Positions 45,119 through 55,552 of a stretch of DNA of 64,000 nucleotides are shown here, piece after piece. Every line of letters begins with the position of its first letter. The first letter of the stretch is position 1. The translations under genes and the position numbers were made by a program. Origin of the DNA: Podospora pseudocomata (taxonomy: Eukaryota; Ascomycota; Sordariomycetes; Sordariales; Podosporaceae); assembly GCF_035222375.1 (NCBI RefSeq), contig NC_085890.1:2046001-2110000 (forward strand), given 5' to 3'. The notes under the pieces were generated by a model. It worked only from the letters and a program-made list of their open reading frames with translations, had not been told where the DNA came from and made no database searches.

Positions 45119-46223
45119 GCTGGCTTCCCTCAAACCTACATCACATCACGACAAGGAACTCTGTCAAGGCCGTGCATTCTGATCGGGATTGACGCCGAGT
45201 TTGATCTCTGTACAACATTTCTTAGGGTGGATACTCTTTGACCACCACACATGATGGCATTGACGCGGCACAAAACTGGCTTGGAGGGTTACGAGTGGTT
45301 ATCATTCAGGGGCTGCGGGTTTTTTGCAGCAAATGTTAATACTCGGGGTTATGTCTGGAGTTGGTCGTTGTTTTCTTTTTAGGTAGTTTCGTCTATCGGC
45401 CTCCATGGCAGGGGGTAATGAAACTTTGTGAAAATGTTTGGTTCCTGGGTGGTGAATGATGGGCCATACTAATATTGTGTCCGGTGCTATGATACCCAAC
45501 CTCCAGTTCTCTTCCAGATCTACTGGCCCTGGCCAATGAACAGCAAGACATACCTTTGACGGCATCTTGTAAACCCTCCTCATGGAGGTCATAGTACAAC
45601 TCATGATCGTGGTTGCTGAGAATCCTTCATCGAGGTAAGAGCTTCTTCTGTTCTTGCATGATGAATATAGTAGGTATCATGGTTGTTCCATGAGAGCTGA
45701 AAAAAGGTGAGCCTTGGCGAATTATGAATCATGTGTGGCAGGGCTGTGTGCACAGAAACAGGAAGCAAGCGTGTGTGTTGGTGTATTGAATGGGTTGATG
45801 GGTGATGGAAATGGAGTTTACGTAAAGGTTATTTGGGAATTGGGGTGTTTGAGACTGTGTGGTTGAGGGTGAGTGAAGAAGTGTGAGAGGATTAGTAGGA
45901 GTATAAGATTATCTATGTACTGCTTAAAAGTACCGAAAATCTAAGGCATTATTTATATCTTGGAAAAGGCTTAGACTAAAGATGTACAAAGGTTGGATTA
46001 AGTCTAGGTATTCGACATATAAAGCTCGGATTTAGCTCAGATTAAGTCTACCAGGAGCTTGGATTATACGATGAGTTTTAAAAGGGGATCCTAAGGATGA
46101 CTAGACACTGTAAAGTGAGAGGTGTATGTGCTTTTGCTTAAGGGGCCTCTCTCTTTACTATCCAGTAGGGGGATGGCGGTATGTGGGACCTGGGCATTTA
46201 GAAGGTCGAAACTAGCCGGGTAA
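45119..46223. other. Accessory-looking intergenic DNA with an A/T-rich patch
   Basis: Holds the 3' flank of the Ish1-type gene and then increasingly A/T-rich sequence. I see no gene. Confidence 0.5.
45905..46085. repeat. A/T-rich RIP-like patch
   Basis: TA-rich sequence with echoing phrases (GGCTTAGACTAAAG, GGATTAAGTCTAGG, CAGATTAAGTCTACC, GAGCTTGGATTATA). It looks like a mutated repeat remnant shaped by C-to-T change. A weaker stretch of the same character lies at 51640-51740. Confidence 0.4.
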
Positions 46224-46550
46224 TATCAATGACCATCATGGGGCAGGAGCAGCGCATATGCTGTTAGAAATTGTACGGCAGATATCAGATGACGGTTCAT
46301 GTTTGTCACAAGATAACACGCCGGGTTTGGAAGGTTCGGATATGGAGTCTCGGCGATTGATGGGTTGTTTATTTGGTTATCGCGCTTGCGACGGAATCTT
46401 GTTTCAGAACTTGCAGTCCAAGAGGTGATTTGCTTATGATGAACCACTCTCCGAGAGGTTTAACATCAACTACCGCCCTCCATCCCATCCAGTTTAGTAC
46501 CGTGCCACCATAACTCGGCAATGCGTGACTTGACCCGGGCAGCGAATTCA
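46224..46550. repeat. Dispersed repeat, copy 2
   Basis: Matches 21614-22150 block by block in the same orientation, without the extra 200 bases of copy 1. Many differences are T here for C in copy 1, or A for G: AATTGTACGG against AGTCGTACGG, CGATTGATGGG against CGATCGAGGGG, GGTTTAACATC against GGCCTAAACATC. That is the pattern repeat-induced point mutation leaves. Confidence 0.6.
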
Positions 46551-47187
46551 TTGTCACACTTGAAAGTTCAAGTAGGCAGGTAGGTATGCAACCGCGCACT
46601 TATCATCTTGGTACGGTCTGGGTATAATTATTAGGTATTATTGCGCTACTAAAGAACCAGTCGACCAGATCGCACCGTGTTCTCAAATGTTCGTGTCGCT
46701 AGATAAGGCAGATGCCCAAACTCAAGTAAGGTACGGAGTTGCCGGGTGCCAAAATTCCCATGTCCCCAGTCCCAAAGTGTCGAGGGAAACTCGCGCTCAA
46801 ATCCCAACCCCCAGGCCCCAGTTAGGTCCCTAGCCTCAAGTCCCAAACCACAAATCCCATAGAAAACACTGTCTCCCTTTCCGAAAGCCCAAATTCGGAA
46901 TGCCACAAGCTGGGTAAACCGCAGGAGTAGTTACCAATCCATGATGCAGTCATAGATAGAACTAAGCACCCCATTGATACTCTCCCAACACCAGCCTTCA
47001 CAAAGTCCTCCCTTGTCTCCATCCCAAAGGCATCCCACAGAAAAGGCAACGTCCGCGCCAACCTCACGTAGCTAGGTATGTTTAGGTGAGTAGCGGTATG
47101 CGAAAAGAAACCTCGAAGCCTCAGAACCTAAGCCCCCAGAGCCCCATGGGCGAGTATTCCTGGCCTCTGTACCCCCTCCGCGACCAA
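46551..47187. other. Intergenic, CCCAAA-rich
   Basis: Short diverged phrases such as CCCAAA and TCCCA recur at 46740-46880 and give long but unstructured minus-strand frames. No gene called. Confidence 0.45.
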
Positions 47188-48107
47188 TTATCCCCCACCT
47201 GATGGTACTTCCCCCCCCATGGGCCCATCCTGTCCCCTCCAGGCCTCAAACCCCCACTGCTGCCACAATGACCAGAAGGCGACCATCTCCAACCCAGGCA
47301 GCTGCTTCATCACGCCCTCGCTCGTGAATCTCATCGCTTCTTTAACCGCTTTCTCCTCAAAAATTAGCATTGCTGTTCCTTTTCAGATCCCGATTTTCAG
47401 ATCTAGCTAAAACCAAGAAGTCAATAAGGGGAAAAGCGACTCTCTTCAAGTTAGGAATATCCGACGGCGGAGAAACGAGATAAGCAACGGCATCCTGCGC
47501 ATTCTCCCAGCTGTCGGCTCCGGTGGGGGGAATTGTAATCCGAGTCGTCAAAGATGGCGAGCCACTCAATGACCTCGCTGATAGCTTTGTTCTCCTTGAC
47601 AACGTGATGAAGGACGTCGGCAGTGGAAATGACCGGCGCGTCCATGGCGAAGGCGCCAGAAGAGATGAACAAGCGCTTCAGAGCGCGCTGCGAGGCCAAG
47701 GTTTGGAAGATGGAAACAAGAGCCTCGTCTTCGGACGGGCGAGAACCGCGGATCATGTCAAGAGTACCAGGGGTTGGGTGGGTTGGGTCGAGAGCGCGGA
47801 GCAGAAAGGCAGCGACCAGCTTGCCGTATGTTCCGGGGTCGTAGCCTTGCTCCCTGATGCCGTATTCCGAAAAGTTGAAACGGAGATTCTTCGGTGTGAC
47901 GAGCTGATTGAGCTTCTTGGCCGGGAGTAGACTGGTGATGAGTAAAATCTTCAGGGTCGAGCTGGCTTGGTCAATGAAGCTGTAGAGTGCCAAGTTAGAT
48001 GAGGTGAGTAAAGGGTCTAACCTTGGACGAAGCTGTAGGTGGAAATGCTTAAGGGACAGCTTGGTGGCTTTGTGCAAGCCTGGGTGAGCTGACTGATAGT
48101 AGCCCAC
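47188..48107 (-). pseudogene. Broken hypothetical protein gene
   Basis: A well-composed helical protein can be read on the minus strand: NQLVTPKNLRFNFSEYGIR, GYDPGTYGKLVAAFLLRALD, then VIEWLAIFDDSDYN, continuing in a different frame as GADSWENAQDAVAYLVSPPS and in a third as EEKAVKEAMRFTSEGV. The first switch lies at a C6 run near 47527 with no splice sites. No ATG opens the 5' part cleanly. A 42-nt intron just downstream (GTTAGA to CTACAG around 47980-48020) is plausible. I read this as a decaying host gene of unknown family, with a homopolymer error as the alternative for the first shift. It lies in the accessory-looking stretch with the repeat copy. Confidence 0.45.
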
Positions 48108-48984
48108 GTCTTGTTTCGTGATGTCTGGTGGAAAGGAGAAGAGGAATTCAGTAAGCCACAGACACCCTCTTTATATCTTCTCCCCCCACCCCGTCGGCTT
48201 GCCAGGCCCACTTACATGGCCAGATTCACCTCATCTGCTATTGTCATCGCCCTCCTGTATTCACTTCTTCCGATGTGCGACCCACAGAGCGGCTTCACTT
48301 GCTTTCAGAGGTGGGTCAAGTGCAAAGATGAGGTGAATTATCGCGATGGAGCTGCCCAGAAACGTTGCTCCTCCAGACAGAGCTCGGACAGAGGCTCAAG
48401 TGAATTTCACGAAATGTTTTAGATATGCTTTCCATAATTCACTGCCCGCTTCACTGTGGAGGAAGTGAGAGTTGGTGGGAGCGGTCATCAATATAAGATG
48501 GAGCGAACCAAAATTCCTGCCATGAACCCTCTCATGATGACCAGTAGGACACCCAATCTATAGGTATACCTTGATGGTTTGGTGGCTTTAACCTAGCTTT
48601 TGGCTCATTACTTTTTTTTTTTTTTTTTTTCTTTTTTAATTCTCTGCAGAAAATATGATCAACATTGAGCACCCATCACATAAATCGGTGACACGGAGTG
48701 TGGGAAAAAAGAGTCCAGCCAGTGGGATGCCAGGTAGATGCATGCCCTCTACATGAACTACATAAACTAGGGGTGAACTGGCGATTGCCACCTCGGTCAC
48801 CACCAACCTGCAGTTTGCATTGATGAGTAAACTCTTCTGACAACATATCCCTATATTTGTGTCACGACACAATGATAAGCACCAAATGATTGTACTTTGG
48901 CATGAACAACCACCTCACCAGTCATACCTAAGGTACCCACCCAGATCAAGAAACGATTGTCCCAGTACCCCATCAAACCCGCCC
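48108..48984. other. Intergenic, no gene seen
   Basis: Contains a poly-T tract of about 19 bases at 48612-48630. Frames are short and conflicting. Confidence 0.5.
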
Positions 48985-49326
48985 ATGCTTACACCCTCTC
49001 TCCCATTCAAGAATGACCACCCCCCAAGTAAAAGCTCGAACAAACAAATCCCCGAAGCCATGGCAGCCATCCCCAGGCTCGAGAAAACCGTGATAGAAAA
49101 GGATCAGACCGTTGAAGCACCACGCAAGGAATACCTTCAACAAGTCCCGTTGCGAGCCAACATGACATCTACTTATACAGAGTACAAGCACCAACTCCTG
49201 CCATGTGATCAAGCATGGCAGACCGACAAAGCTCGGAGACAGAACGCTGATGGCGATTTACAGGACGCATTGTTGGATTTAAAGGGAGCTAAGAAGGAGT
49301 TGGAGAAGCTTCTTAAGGAGGGCTAA
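48985..49326 (+). CDS. Small coiled-coil protein
   Basis: A 113-codon frame from MLTPSLPF, or 88 codons from MAAIPRLE at 49060. The second half is strongly helical and charged (GDLQDALLDLKGAKKELEK), predicting a coiled coil. There is no signal or membrane segment. The family is unknown. Size and style resemble the frameshifted gene at 20.7-21.4 kb, although I cannot align the two convincingly, and each lies within 3 kb of one copy of the dispersed repeat. Confidence 0.4.
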   Translation: MLTPSLPFKNDHPPSKSSNKQIPEAMAAIPRLEKTVIEKDQTVEAPRKEYLQQVPLRANMTSTYTEYKHQLLPCDQAWQTDKARRQNADGDLQDALLDLKGAKKELEKLLKEG

Positions 49327-49863
49327 GAGACGAGGGGTAATCCGCTAACAGACCACTCGAATGGAGGTGGACCAAGCGTTGGTGGTACCTAGAACAGGTA
49401 CGGGAGTTAGGGGAACTCGAATATGACGCAGCACAGGGGGGGCACCACCAGTCGGGTCAATGGCGGCGGCGGTGATGATGGTGTCAAGAGAGATGGGGGC
49501 AAGAGGAGGAGGTGTCGCTAGGTAGCCACTGAGGGGGCCTGTGATGGGTGGGGTATATGGCCCCAATCTTGGTGAGAGGTTTCTTTCTTTTTGTGATTTT
49601 GACAATAGGACAGCTGTGTTTGGGGAGTGTTGGATGGGGGCATAGAGCACCCAGGGGTTTGAAGCTAGGAGGGGTAGCCATGTTGGATGTGCTGTAGCTG
49701 GCATCTGTAGATCTGAGAGCTCGCTGTATTTTTGGCTTGACAATTTCTTTTCATAAGGTAGTTACCGAGAGAGTATTAACAACATGGCTTGACATCCTAT
49801 CTTTAATCCCATCATGAACAGCGCCAGGGGCGTTGCCACGTGTGATATCTGTATGCCTTTGGT
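49327..49863. other. Intergenic, no gene seen
   Basis: G-rich on the plus strand. A Pro-rich minus-strand frame (49345-49743) lacks domain or splice support. Confidence 0.45.
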
Positions 49864-51495
49864 CTAATAATAGTCCCACCGACAAATAACCCCACCACCC
49901 ACGTTGAACCAGGACGCTCCCTTGCCCTTTCGCCCCATGTAAGTACCCGTGCGAATCAGCTGTGCGTCATATGAAGTGTGCCCGTACAAGTTCCAGTTGC
50001 GTTTAACAATGGAAGCGCCAGCTGATTCACACTTGCCGCCTCCACGATCCAAAGTCTCCGACTCCTGCTCGCTTTCCATTAGAAAACTTCCAATATCTTC
50101 ATGCAGCCCCTTCGGCGGAGGCTTTCCGCAAGTCATATGGCCGCACGTCAAATAGGAGTCCAAGGCAAGTTGACTTCTCACAACTTTGGCACTGCAAGGC
50201 CAGCACCAAGCCGCAAAATGTGACTTCTTATGTTCAGGATAATATGTCAGAAGCTCATCGCTGACAATTGGGTCCAGTTTCGAACTGCAAATCTGGCACG
50301 GTGCAAGTGACAGTAGAAGTTGGGACTTTGGAGTCAAGGCCACTGGTACAGTAGCAAGACTGCTCTGATTCCGGGTTTTTCGTCGATGCGTTGGGTTGTG
50401 GATGCCTTTTTGGAGTGCTGATGATGCTCCAAGATTATTCTGGAGCGGGTCTGGAGGGTGCTCAAAGTCGAAGCTTTTACCCACTGCTACTCCAGCAGGC
50501 AGGCTGAAGTTGAAGCTGCCGCTTATCCCATCGAGAGGGCTGACAGTCAGTGCGGGGGTGACTTGTTTTCCAGTCGTAAGGGCAAGGGGCTTTCGGCTCC
50601 TGGGAACTAACACCTTTCTATTTGTTTGGATAAACTGAGCCCGATCCGTGGTAGCGAGCAAACCCAGTTCATATTGTAAGATAACGGGATTCGAACACGG
50701 TCGGTTTCTGAAAGGCTTTCCCAGGGCTTTCCTAGAGGAAACCCAGACACTCATCATGAGAGGAAATCCAGCAAGGATGACCAAGGAGCCGGGAAAAGTA
50801 TCGAATCTCTTAGTCACGGTCTGTTGAAGCATTCGTGCTTTCAATCTCATTCCGCTCAACGGTGGTGGCCCTAAAGATGTTGTTTTAATCTTATCACAAC
50901 TATCCTCCTTGTATCCAGTCTGCAAAACAGAGGAGTGTTAGCATGGGTTATTTCACCTCATCCCTTGGGGATCTGCCAAGTGACTTGCAGAATGGCAATA
51001 CTCAAAAAAGTCCTTCCTGGCCGTCCACTCCGCGAGGCTGACAGCTTTTCTACCATCTTCCATGGCGCGGATTGTTGACCAAAGCGCTATGCAAGCGATG
51101 AGGAATCCTCCAAGTGCAAAGACCATGTTGCCACTTTTAGCGCAGCGCCTTCTATCCCGCTGTCGGACACAGGTCGAAAATTGAAAATAGCGAAACACGT
51201 TACAGACATATTTCGACTGTTTGACATAACGGAAGAGTGCTGAGGGTAATAGACAGGATGAGGCAGTACTGTGTTCCGATACGGTTGATATTCTGTCGAA
51301 TGAGGTTGTAGCCGTTTGGGTTGGGGTTGTTTGAGTTGGGGTTGAAATGGACGCAGATGGCGGGTGTGCCTGATGAAGTCCAGCCACCATCGGCTGGACC
51401 ACTTCTGGCATCCTCACTCCCTCGCAACCTGATGCGATTGTTGCGGAGTATATAAAATGAGCGCTGGGCATAGAGAAAGTCGAGTTATTCAGCAC
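49864..51495 (-). CDS. Unrecognised membrane-anchored Cys-pair protein, tandem copy A
   Basis: Two exons, 51495-50989 and 50919-49864, give 520 residues if the first Met is used. The 69-nt intron begins with GCAAGT, a GC-AG donor, and ends TTTTGCAG. Near residue 130 a single hydrophobic segment (FALGGFLIACIALW) is followed at once by AMEDGRKAVSLAEWTARKDFFEYC. The second exon starts with TGYKEDSCDKIKTTSLGPPP, then has a long Ser/Pro linker. It ends with a domain carrying CQIC, WCWPC and CGHMTCG Cys pairs that could bind zinc, followed by KRNWNLYGHT. Copy B at 52.2-53.8 kb has the same order. The family is not known to me. A single-pass membrane protein with a zinc-binding tail is inference. 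The 5' end may include another exon. Confidence 0.6.
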
Positions 51496-52160
51496 GTTAA
51501 CGAAGTCATCTGGCTCGGGGTGACATGCGGTTGCCTTGCTGGTGGCGGTGCATTTTTATAGCTTACCTGCATAACGTGCGCCTACCTAGGTAGGTGCCTT
51601 GTGGCGTGGGGGCTTGATCCTTTTGTACGCCAAAAGCTCGGATAGGATACGTCTAAAGCTTAGATCATAAAGATAAAAGCTTGGACATATAACCTCCCGC
51701 ATTAAACAAGCTATCGAGCTCATTCTATCCTATAGTCTGGCCGCCAAAGAGAAAGCCTGGCTCAGTTTCAAGCTCTGCTTCTGGCTCGGCTTGGAGCTCG
51801 GCTTGGAGCTCGGCTTGGATGTCTGCTTCTGTCCCCCGGCCTGTTTCTGGCTCTGTTTCGGTCCCGGCCTCTAGCTCTGTTCCTTGTTCTGTTCCTTGCT
51901 CTGTTCATTGTTCTGTTTCTGCTCTGCTTCTGGCTCCCGCTGTTTCGGGTTTTGCTTGACCTCTTCTTCAAGCTCTGCTTTAGGCTTGGTAAATAGACCC
52001 GAATGGTGGCTAAATATAGAGCTGTAGGCAGTATCCAACACCCACCCGAATTCCTCCTGCTGATCCGTCATATGGTCCCTGACTCTGAACCGCTGGGCCT
52101 AGTGAGCCCTTCCCTCTTTCTCCACCCTCCTCCAGTAACACAGAATCCCACCAATCTCAT
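51496..52160. other. Spacer between tandem copies, with coding-like repeats
   Basis: Holds the promoter of copy A and the 3' flank of copy B. It contains a GAGCTCGGCTTG minisatellite and, on the minus strand, a short frame from 52071 beginning MTDQQEEFGWVLDTAYSS that runs into Glu/Gln-rich repeats and stops. This could be a decayed gene. Confidence 0.4.
51768..51960. repeat. Degenerate GAGCTCGGCTTG / CTGTTC minisatellite
   Basis: Three near-identical GGAGCTCGGCTT units at 51788-51822 grade into CTGTTTCTGGCTCTG-like units up to about 51960. All frames are open on one strand, so the Arg/Ser- or Gln/Glu-rich translations are not evidence of a gene. Confidence 0.7.
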
Positions 52161-53822
52161 CTATCCAAGGCTCAACCATGCGCTTTTGGATCCATCATCA
52201 GGATACGGCGCCCCCCCGTGCTTTTCATCACCATTGTAGACAAAGTACACCCGATAGAGGAGAGCTTCGACAACTTGATTGAAGTTCCTCTGCCATGAGA
52301 TCTGTGTCAGGACATTGTCGACTTCACCACCATCATCGGTTGTTTCCGCATTGATTCTGAGAATATCATTGATATGTAGGACCATACCACGAGGAGGACT
52401 GTCTACGCGCTGGTAATAAAGCCCATAAAGAGCTTCATCAATGCATGACCAGCACCAAGAAACAAAGTAACAATTATTGTGGTCCCAGGGGTGTTCTGGT
52501 GGCTCATCAAAACCTAATTTCAGTGTGGCCTTGCAGATACGACACGAGAACCCCGGCATAGGAGTTGATGCTTGGATTAACGGCAGGTCCAATGGCCAGA
52601 TTGCCGCCGGGATTGACGGCAGAAGTCGTGATTGAACAGGTGACGGAACTGAAGTTGGACTCTGTGAAGATAAGATTGACGACCCAGCCGGTAGTGAGCG
52701 GAAACTTATTTGAGCATCCGACTCTGTAGATATATCCCTGGTCTACCCTGTGGGTAGGATGTCCTTCTGATTCCACAGACTCCAGAGACAGTTTTGGTAT
52801 GTCAGTGACGTAAAGATGTAAATGGTTCCGTTGACGTTTCCGGCCCCCTTCTCGTATAGATACGTCGGCGTTTATGAGGGCCGAGGTCATTCCGGTGTCC
52901 ATTCGGAGTAAAAGAGAGTGGTTGCAGTGGGCTTGAAGTCAAAACTAGTTTCCAACCCACTGCCAAAAATCGCTCGGCGTGAAGTGCCTGTCATGGAAGA
53001 ATGGTGAAAGTCAACACCCGAGCTGTTTGCTACTCCGGTGCCAGGTGACTGGGCAGGCAGGAGCTCTCCGGCTTCTCCAGCCAGTAGTCCATTTTGTTGA
53101 TTGTCTCCAGAGAACGTGTGTGGCGGTGGACCCAGGGGTGCTTTTGTTACTCTGTCATACCCGTCCTCCTGGTCTTCAATCTGTTTGAAAAATTAGCTTA
53201 TGGTAACGACCAAGTGTGTCCTTGAAATCGACCTACTGTTTCACAGAACTCCCAGTAGTCTTTCCTAGCCGTCCACTCAGCTATTCTCACAGCCTTCCTA
53301 CCATCCATCATAGCACCAATAGCTGACCATAAAGCCACACAAGCAAATAATAAGTCCAGTTGTGGTAGTAAGAAGCTTACTTGCTTTGTTAACTGAGCCT
53401 CTGTACTTTCCCACAACGACCTTAGAGTTTTGAAAGAGGGCGTATTCTGCATCGGCTACACACCTACCCATGCTTGCCAACCTCGATCCGAAACTGTGAA
53501 AAAATATATTAGGATGCGACTTTCTTTGAGGCGATGTTGCTGTCATTGGCGGCCCTGGTCTTTGAGAAGCTCTAGATGGCAAAGGCTCGGATGCGGGGAG
53601 AGAGGAAACACAAGGGCTTGCGGCTGCTCCATTCAACTGGTTAAGCTCCTGTTGCAAAACACTCGCCAGTCCAAAACCAGTTCCCAATTCGACGAAATCT
53701 TTTATGAACATCTTGCAATCAGGAAGTTTGAGGCAAACTAGTTGTTCGGCAGGCACAAGGGACTTGGGCAGCGTTGCTGTGCCACATATTGGCACAAGCC
53801 CACCATCACAGAGATCGTGCAT
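52161..53822 (-). CDS. Unrecognised membrane-anchored Cys-pair protein, tandem copy B (structure partly resolved)
   Basis: This is a paralogue of copy A. The core exon (about 53345-53237) has LLFACVALWSAIGAM, then DGRKAVRIAEWTARKDYWEFCE, and is followed by a 56-nt GT-AG intron and IEDQEDGYDRVTKAPLGPPP, matching copy A in sequence, intron position and phase. A C-terminal part with FSCRICKATLK and WCWSC lies at 52161-52660 in another frame. A GTGGGT donor near 52960 and a TTCAG acceptor near 52650 would connect it in phase. A hydrophilic N-terminus (MFIKDFVELGTGFGLASV from 53711) connects to the core only through a 37-nt putative intron or a frameshift. The gene may be intact with unusual introns or may be decaying. 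Confidence 0.45.
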
Positions 53823-53949
53823 GAATGGCCCCGAAGCTCACGCTGCCATAGCAGGCCCGCTCGCTACACATTTGGTTGGTCCACATTCACCCCTCACGTC
53901 ACATCTCACCTCACCTTGACCCTTCACCTTCACCTCTCACCTTCACCTA

Positions 53950-54843
53950 TCACTCACCACCCTCACCACCACCCCCCGCAACCTCCCCAATCAACTTGAC
54001 AAACTCCCCAGCATCATGCCCAAACCTCCCCAAAAACAACCCATCAACCTCCCCCCCCAACCTCTCCCACAACCCCCGTCCCGCCGCCCCCCCATAAATA
54101 ACCCTCACCCTCCCCCCCCTTCCTTTCACCCCCTCCCACTCCCTCAACCCTCTCACAACCCCCTCAACATACTCCTCCCCAGCTGGCTCCCTCCCCCCGA
54201 TAGCCCAAACTGGCTCATAAGCCAGCACCACCTCCTCCCCCTCCCCAACCCCCTTTAGCACAACCTCAACCTGCCTCACCACCTCCCCAACCGCCCCTTC
54301 AACCCCCCCATCTTTCCTCATCTCACCAACACATATCACCGGAACCATCCCATTCCTCACCACCCCCCTAACCTTCTCCCCAACCCTCCCATCAGTCTCC
54401 GCAAACAACCTCTTCCGTTCCGCATGCCCCAATTCCACAAACTCCACCCCAACCTCAGCCAAAACCGCAGGACTAACCTCCCCTGTATAAGCTCCAAAGT
54501 CCTCAGAGTAACAATCCTGCGCCCCTACTTTTATCCTTCTCGCCACCGACCCCTCAGGAGCAGATCTTATGATACTAATGACAGACGTGAGGGTGACAAA
54601 GTCGGGGATGATGAAGATGTCGACATCGTCATCACCCAGGGTTAGGGTATCCGTAGGGCTGGAAAGAAGCTCGACAACGGACCGGGTGAAGGCTTCCGTC
54701 CGGGAGGCGGAAAAATACATTTTGGTGGATACCCCGATCAGACGACGCCTTCTTCCTCGCTTGTTACTGTTATCATCCGGCGCCGTCGACGCCGCCGCCG
54801 CCGCCGTTGCTTCGGGGCCGGGAGAGGTGGGGTTGCCGGACAT
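53950..54843 (-). CDS. Triosephosphate-isomerase-family protein, tetrulose-phosphate isomerase type
   Basis: Intronless, 297 residues from the only in-frame ATG. After a 30-residue Ala/Ser-rich leader the TIM barrel begins at LIGVSTKMYFS. The catalytic residues are K41, H140 (ELGHAERKR) and E210 (AYEPVWAIG), with a phosphate-grip loop at IYGGAAG. The usual Asn before the catalytic Lys (NWKMN) is replaced by Thr39-40 context, STKMY, and the His is followed by Ala instead of Ser. That argues against housekeeping TPI. In Brucella and mycobacterial erythritol catabolism (EryH, LerI) and in Yarrowia (EYI1), TIM paralogues isomerise L-erythrulose-1-phosphate to D-erythrulose-4-phosphate. The RpiB-like and kinase neighbours support that reading. 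The 3' half is very rich in GGG/GAG codons. Confidence 0.85.
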   Translation of the reverse strand: MSGNPTSPGPEATAAAAASTAPDDNSNKRGRRRRLIGVSTKMYFSASRTEAFTRSVVELLSSPTDTLTLGDDDVDIFIIPDFVTLTSVISIIRSAPEGSVARRIKVGAQDCYSEDFGAYTGEVSPAVLAEVGVEFVELGHAERKRLFAETDGRVGEKVRGVVRNGMVPVICVGEMRKDGGVEGAVGEVVRQVEVVLKGVGEGEEVVLAYEPVWAIGGREPAGEEYVEGVVRGLREWEGVKGRGGRVRVIYGGAAGRGLWERLGGEVDGLFLGRFGHDAGEFVKLIGEVAGGGGEGGE

Positions 54844-55552
54844 CACTGAGGACAACAAACACGACCGAACAAAAAAGGGGTGTCCGATTTCGGTAGTCTA
54901 AAAGATGAATGCTGTGTACACCAAAGTCTGGGTTACCGAGGAGATAACACTACATTTTAGTCAGTCCTCACCGTCACAAACAAACCTGATCATTCGCCCT
55001 GTCGTGACGCAGTCCATTTCATTCATTCACACACGGGAAAGGTCCCCCCCACCCACCCATCAAAGCAAGCAGCACCGTCGATCCCCGCGGCTCGGGAACT
55101 TTTTAGCTTAGTCCCATCCACCTGGTGCCACTGTAAAAACCCGCTGTAGCTCGTCCCACCAACGATTTACCCGCCCCCAGACATAGCGGGGGTCCCCATC
55201 TTGATATCCAATAAACAGGGTAACAATAGCAGCACCACAACAACAGCATGCTCCAAAACTCGCTGGAACTGGAGCTCCAACTGCCTGATAGGGTTCGCTG
55301 AGCCGACAAGTTCTTCTTGGCCCCCCCAGAATGTGGATAACCCAAACAATCAACAAAGTGGAAAAACGCAGGCAAAATGGAGCAAACTTGAAGCTTGTAT
55401 TCCTCGCTGGATCCCACCCCCCCAAGAAGATCTGTTCTGGACCAAAGTGGCGCCTTCAACACCAAACATCCTCGGATTACCCTTTTGGGAGCGCCACTCT
55501 CACATGTATCCTGTCTCGTCTCTTGGAATCCAACTCGCTATTCCCGCCCTCA
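54844..55552. other. Intergenic between the two isomerase genes
   Basis: Promoter of the TIM-like gene on the minus strand and 3' flank of the RpiB-like gene. Frames on both strands are shadows or short. No gene seen. Confidence 0.5.

Noticed and set aside
46649-47067. Gly/Leu/Trp-rich minus-strand frames.
   Set aside because: Generated by recurring CCCAAA/TCCCA phrases. No start context, splice sites or domains.
51768-52071. Arg/Ser- and Glu/Gln-rich minus-strand frames that look like an RS-type protein.
   Set aside because: They are translations of a degenerate minisatellite in different frames. The frame stops where the repeat phase slips.
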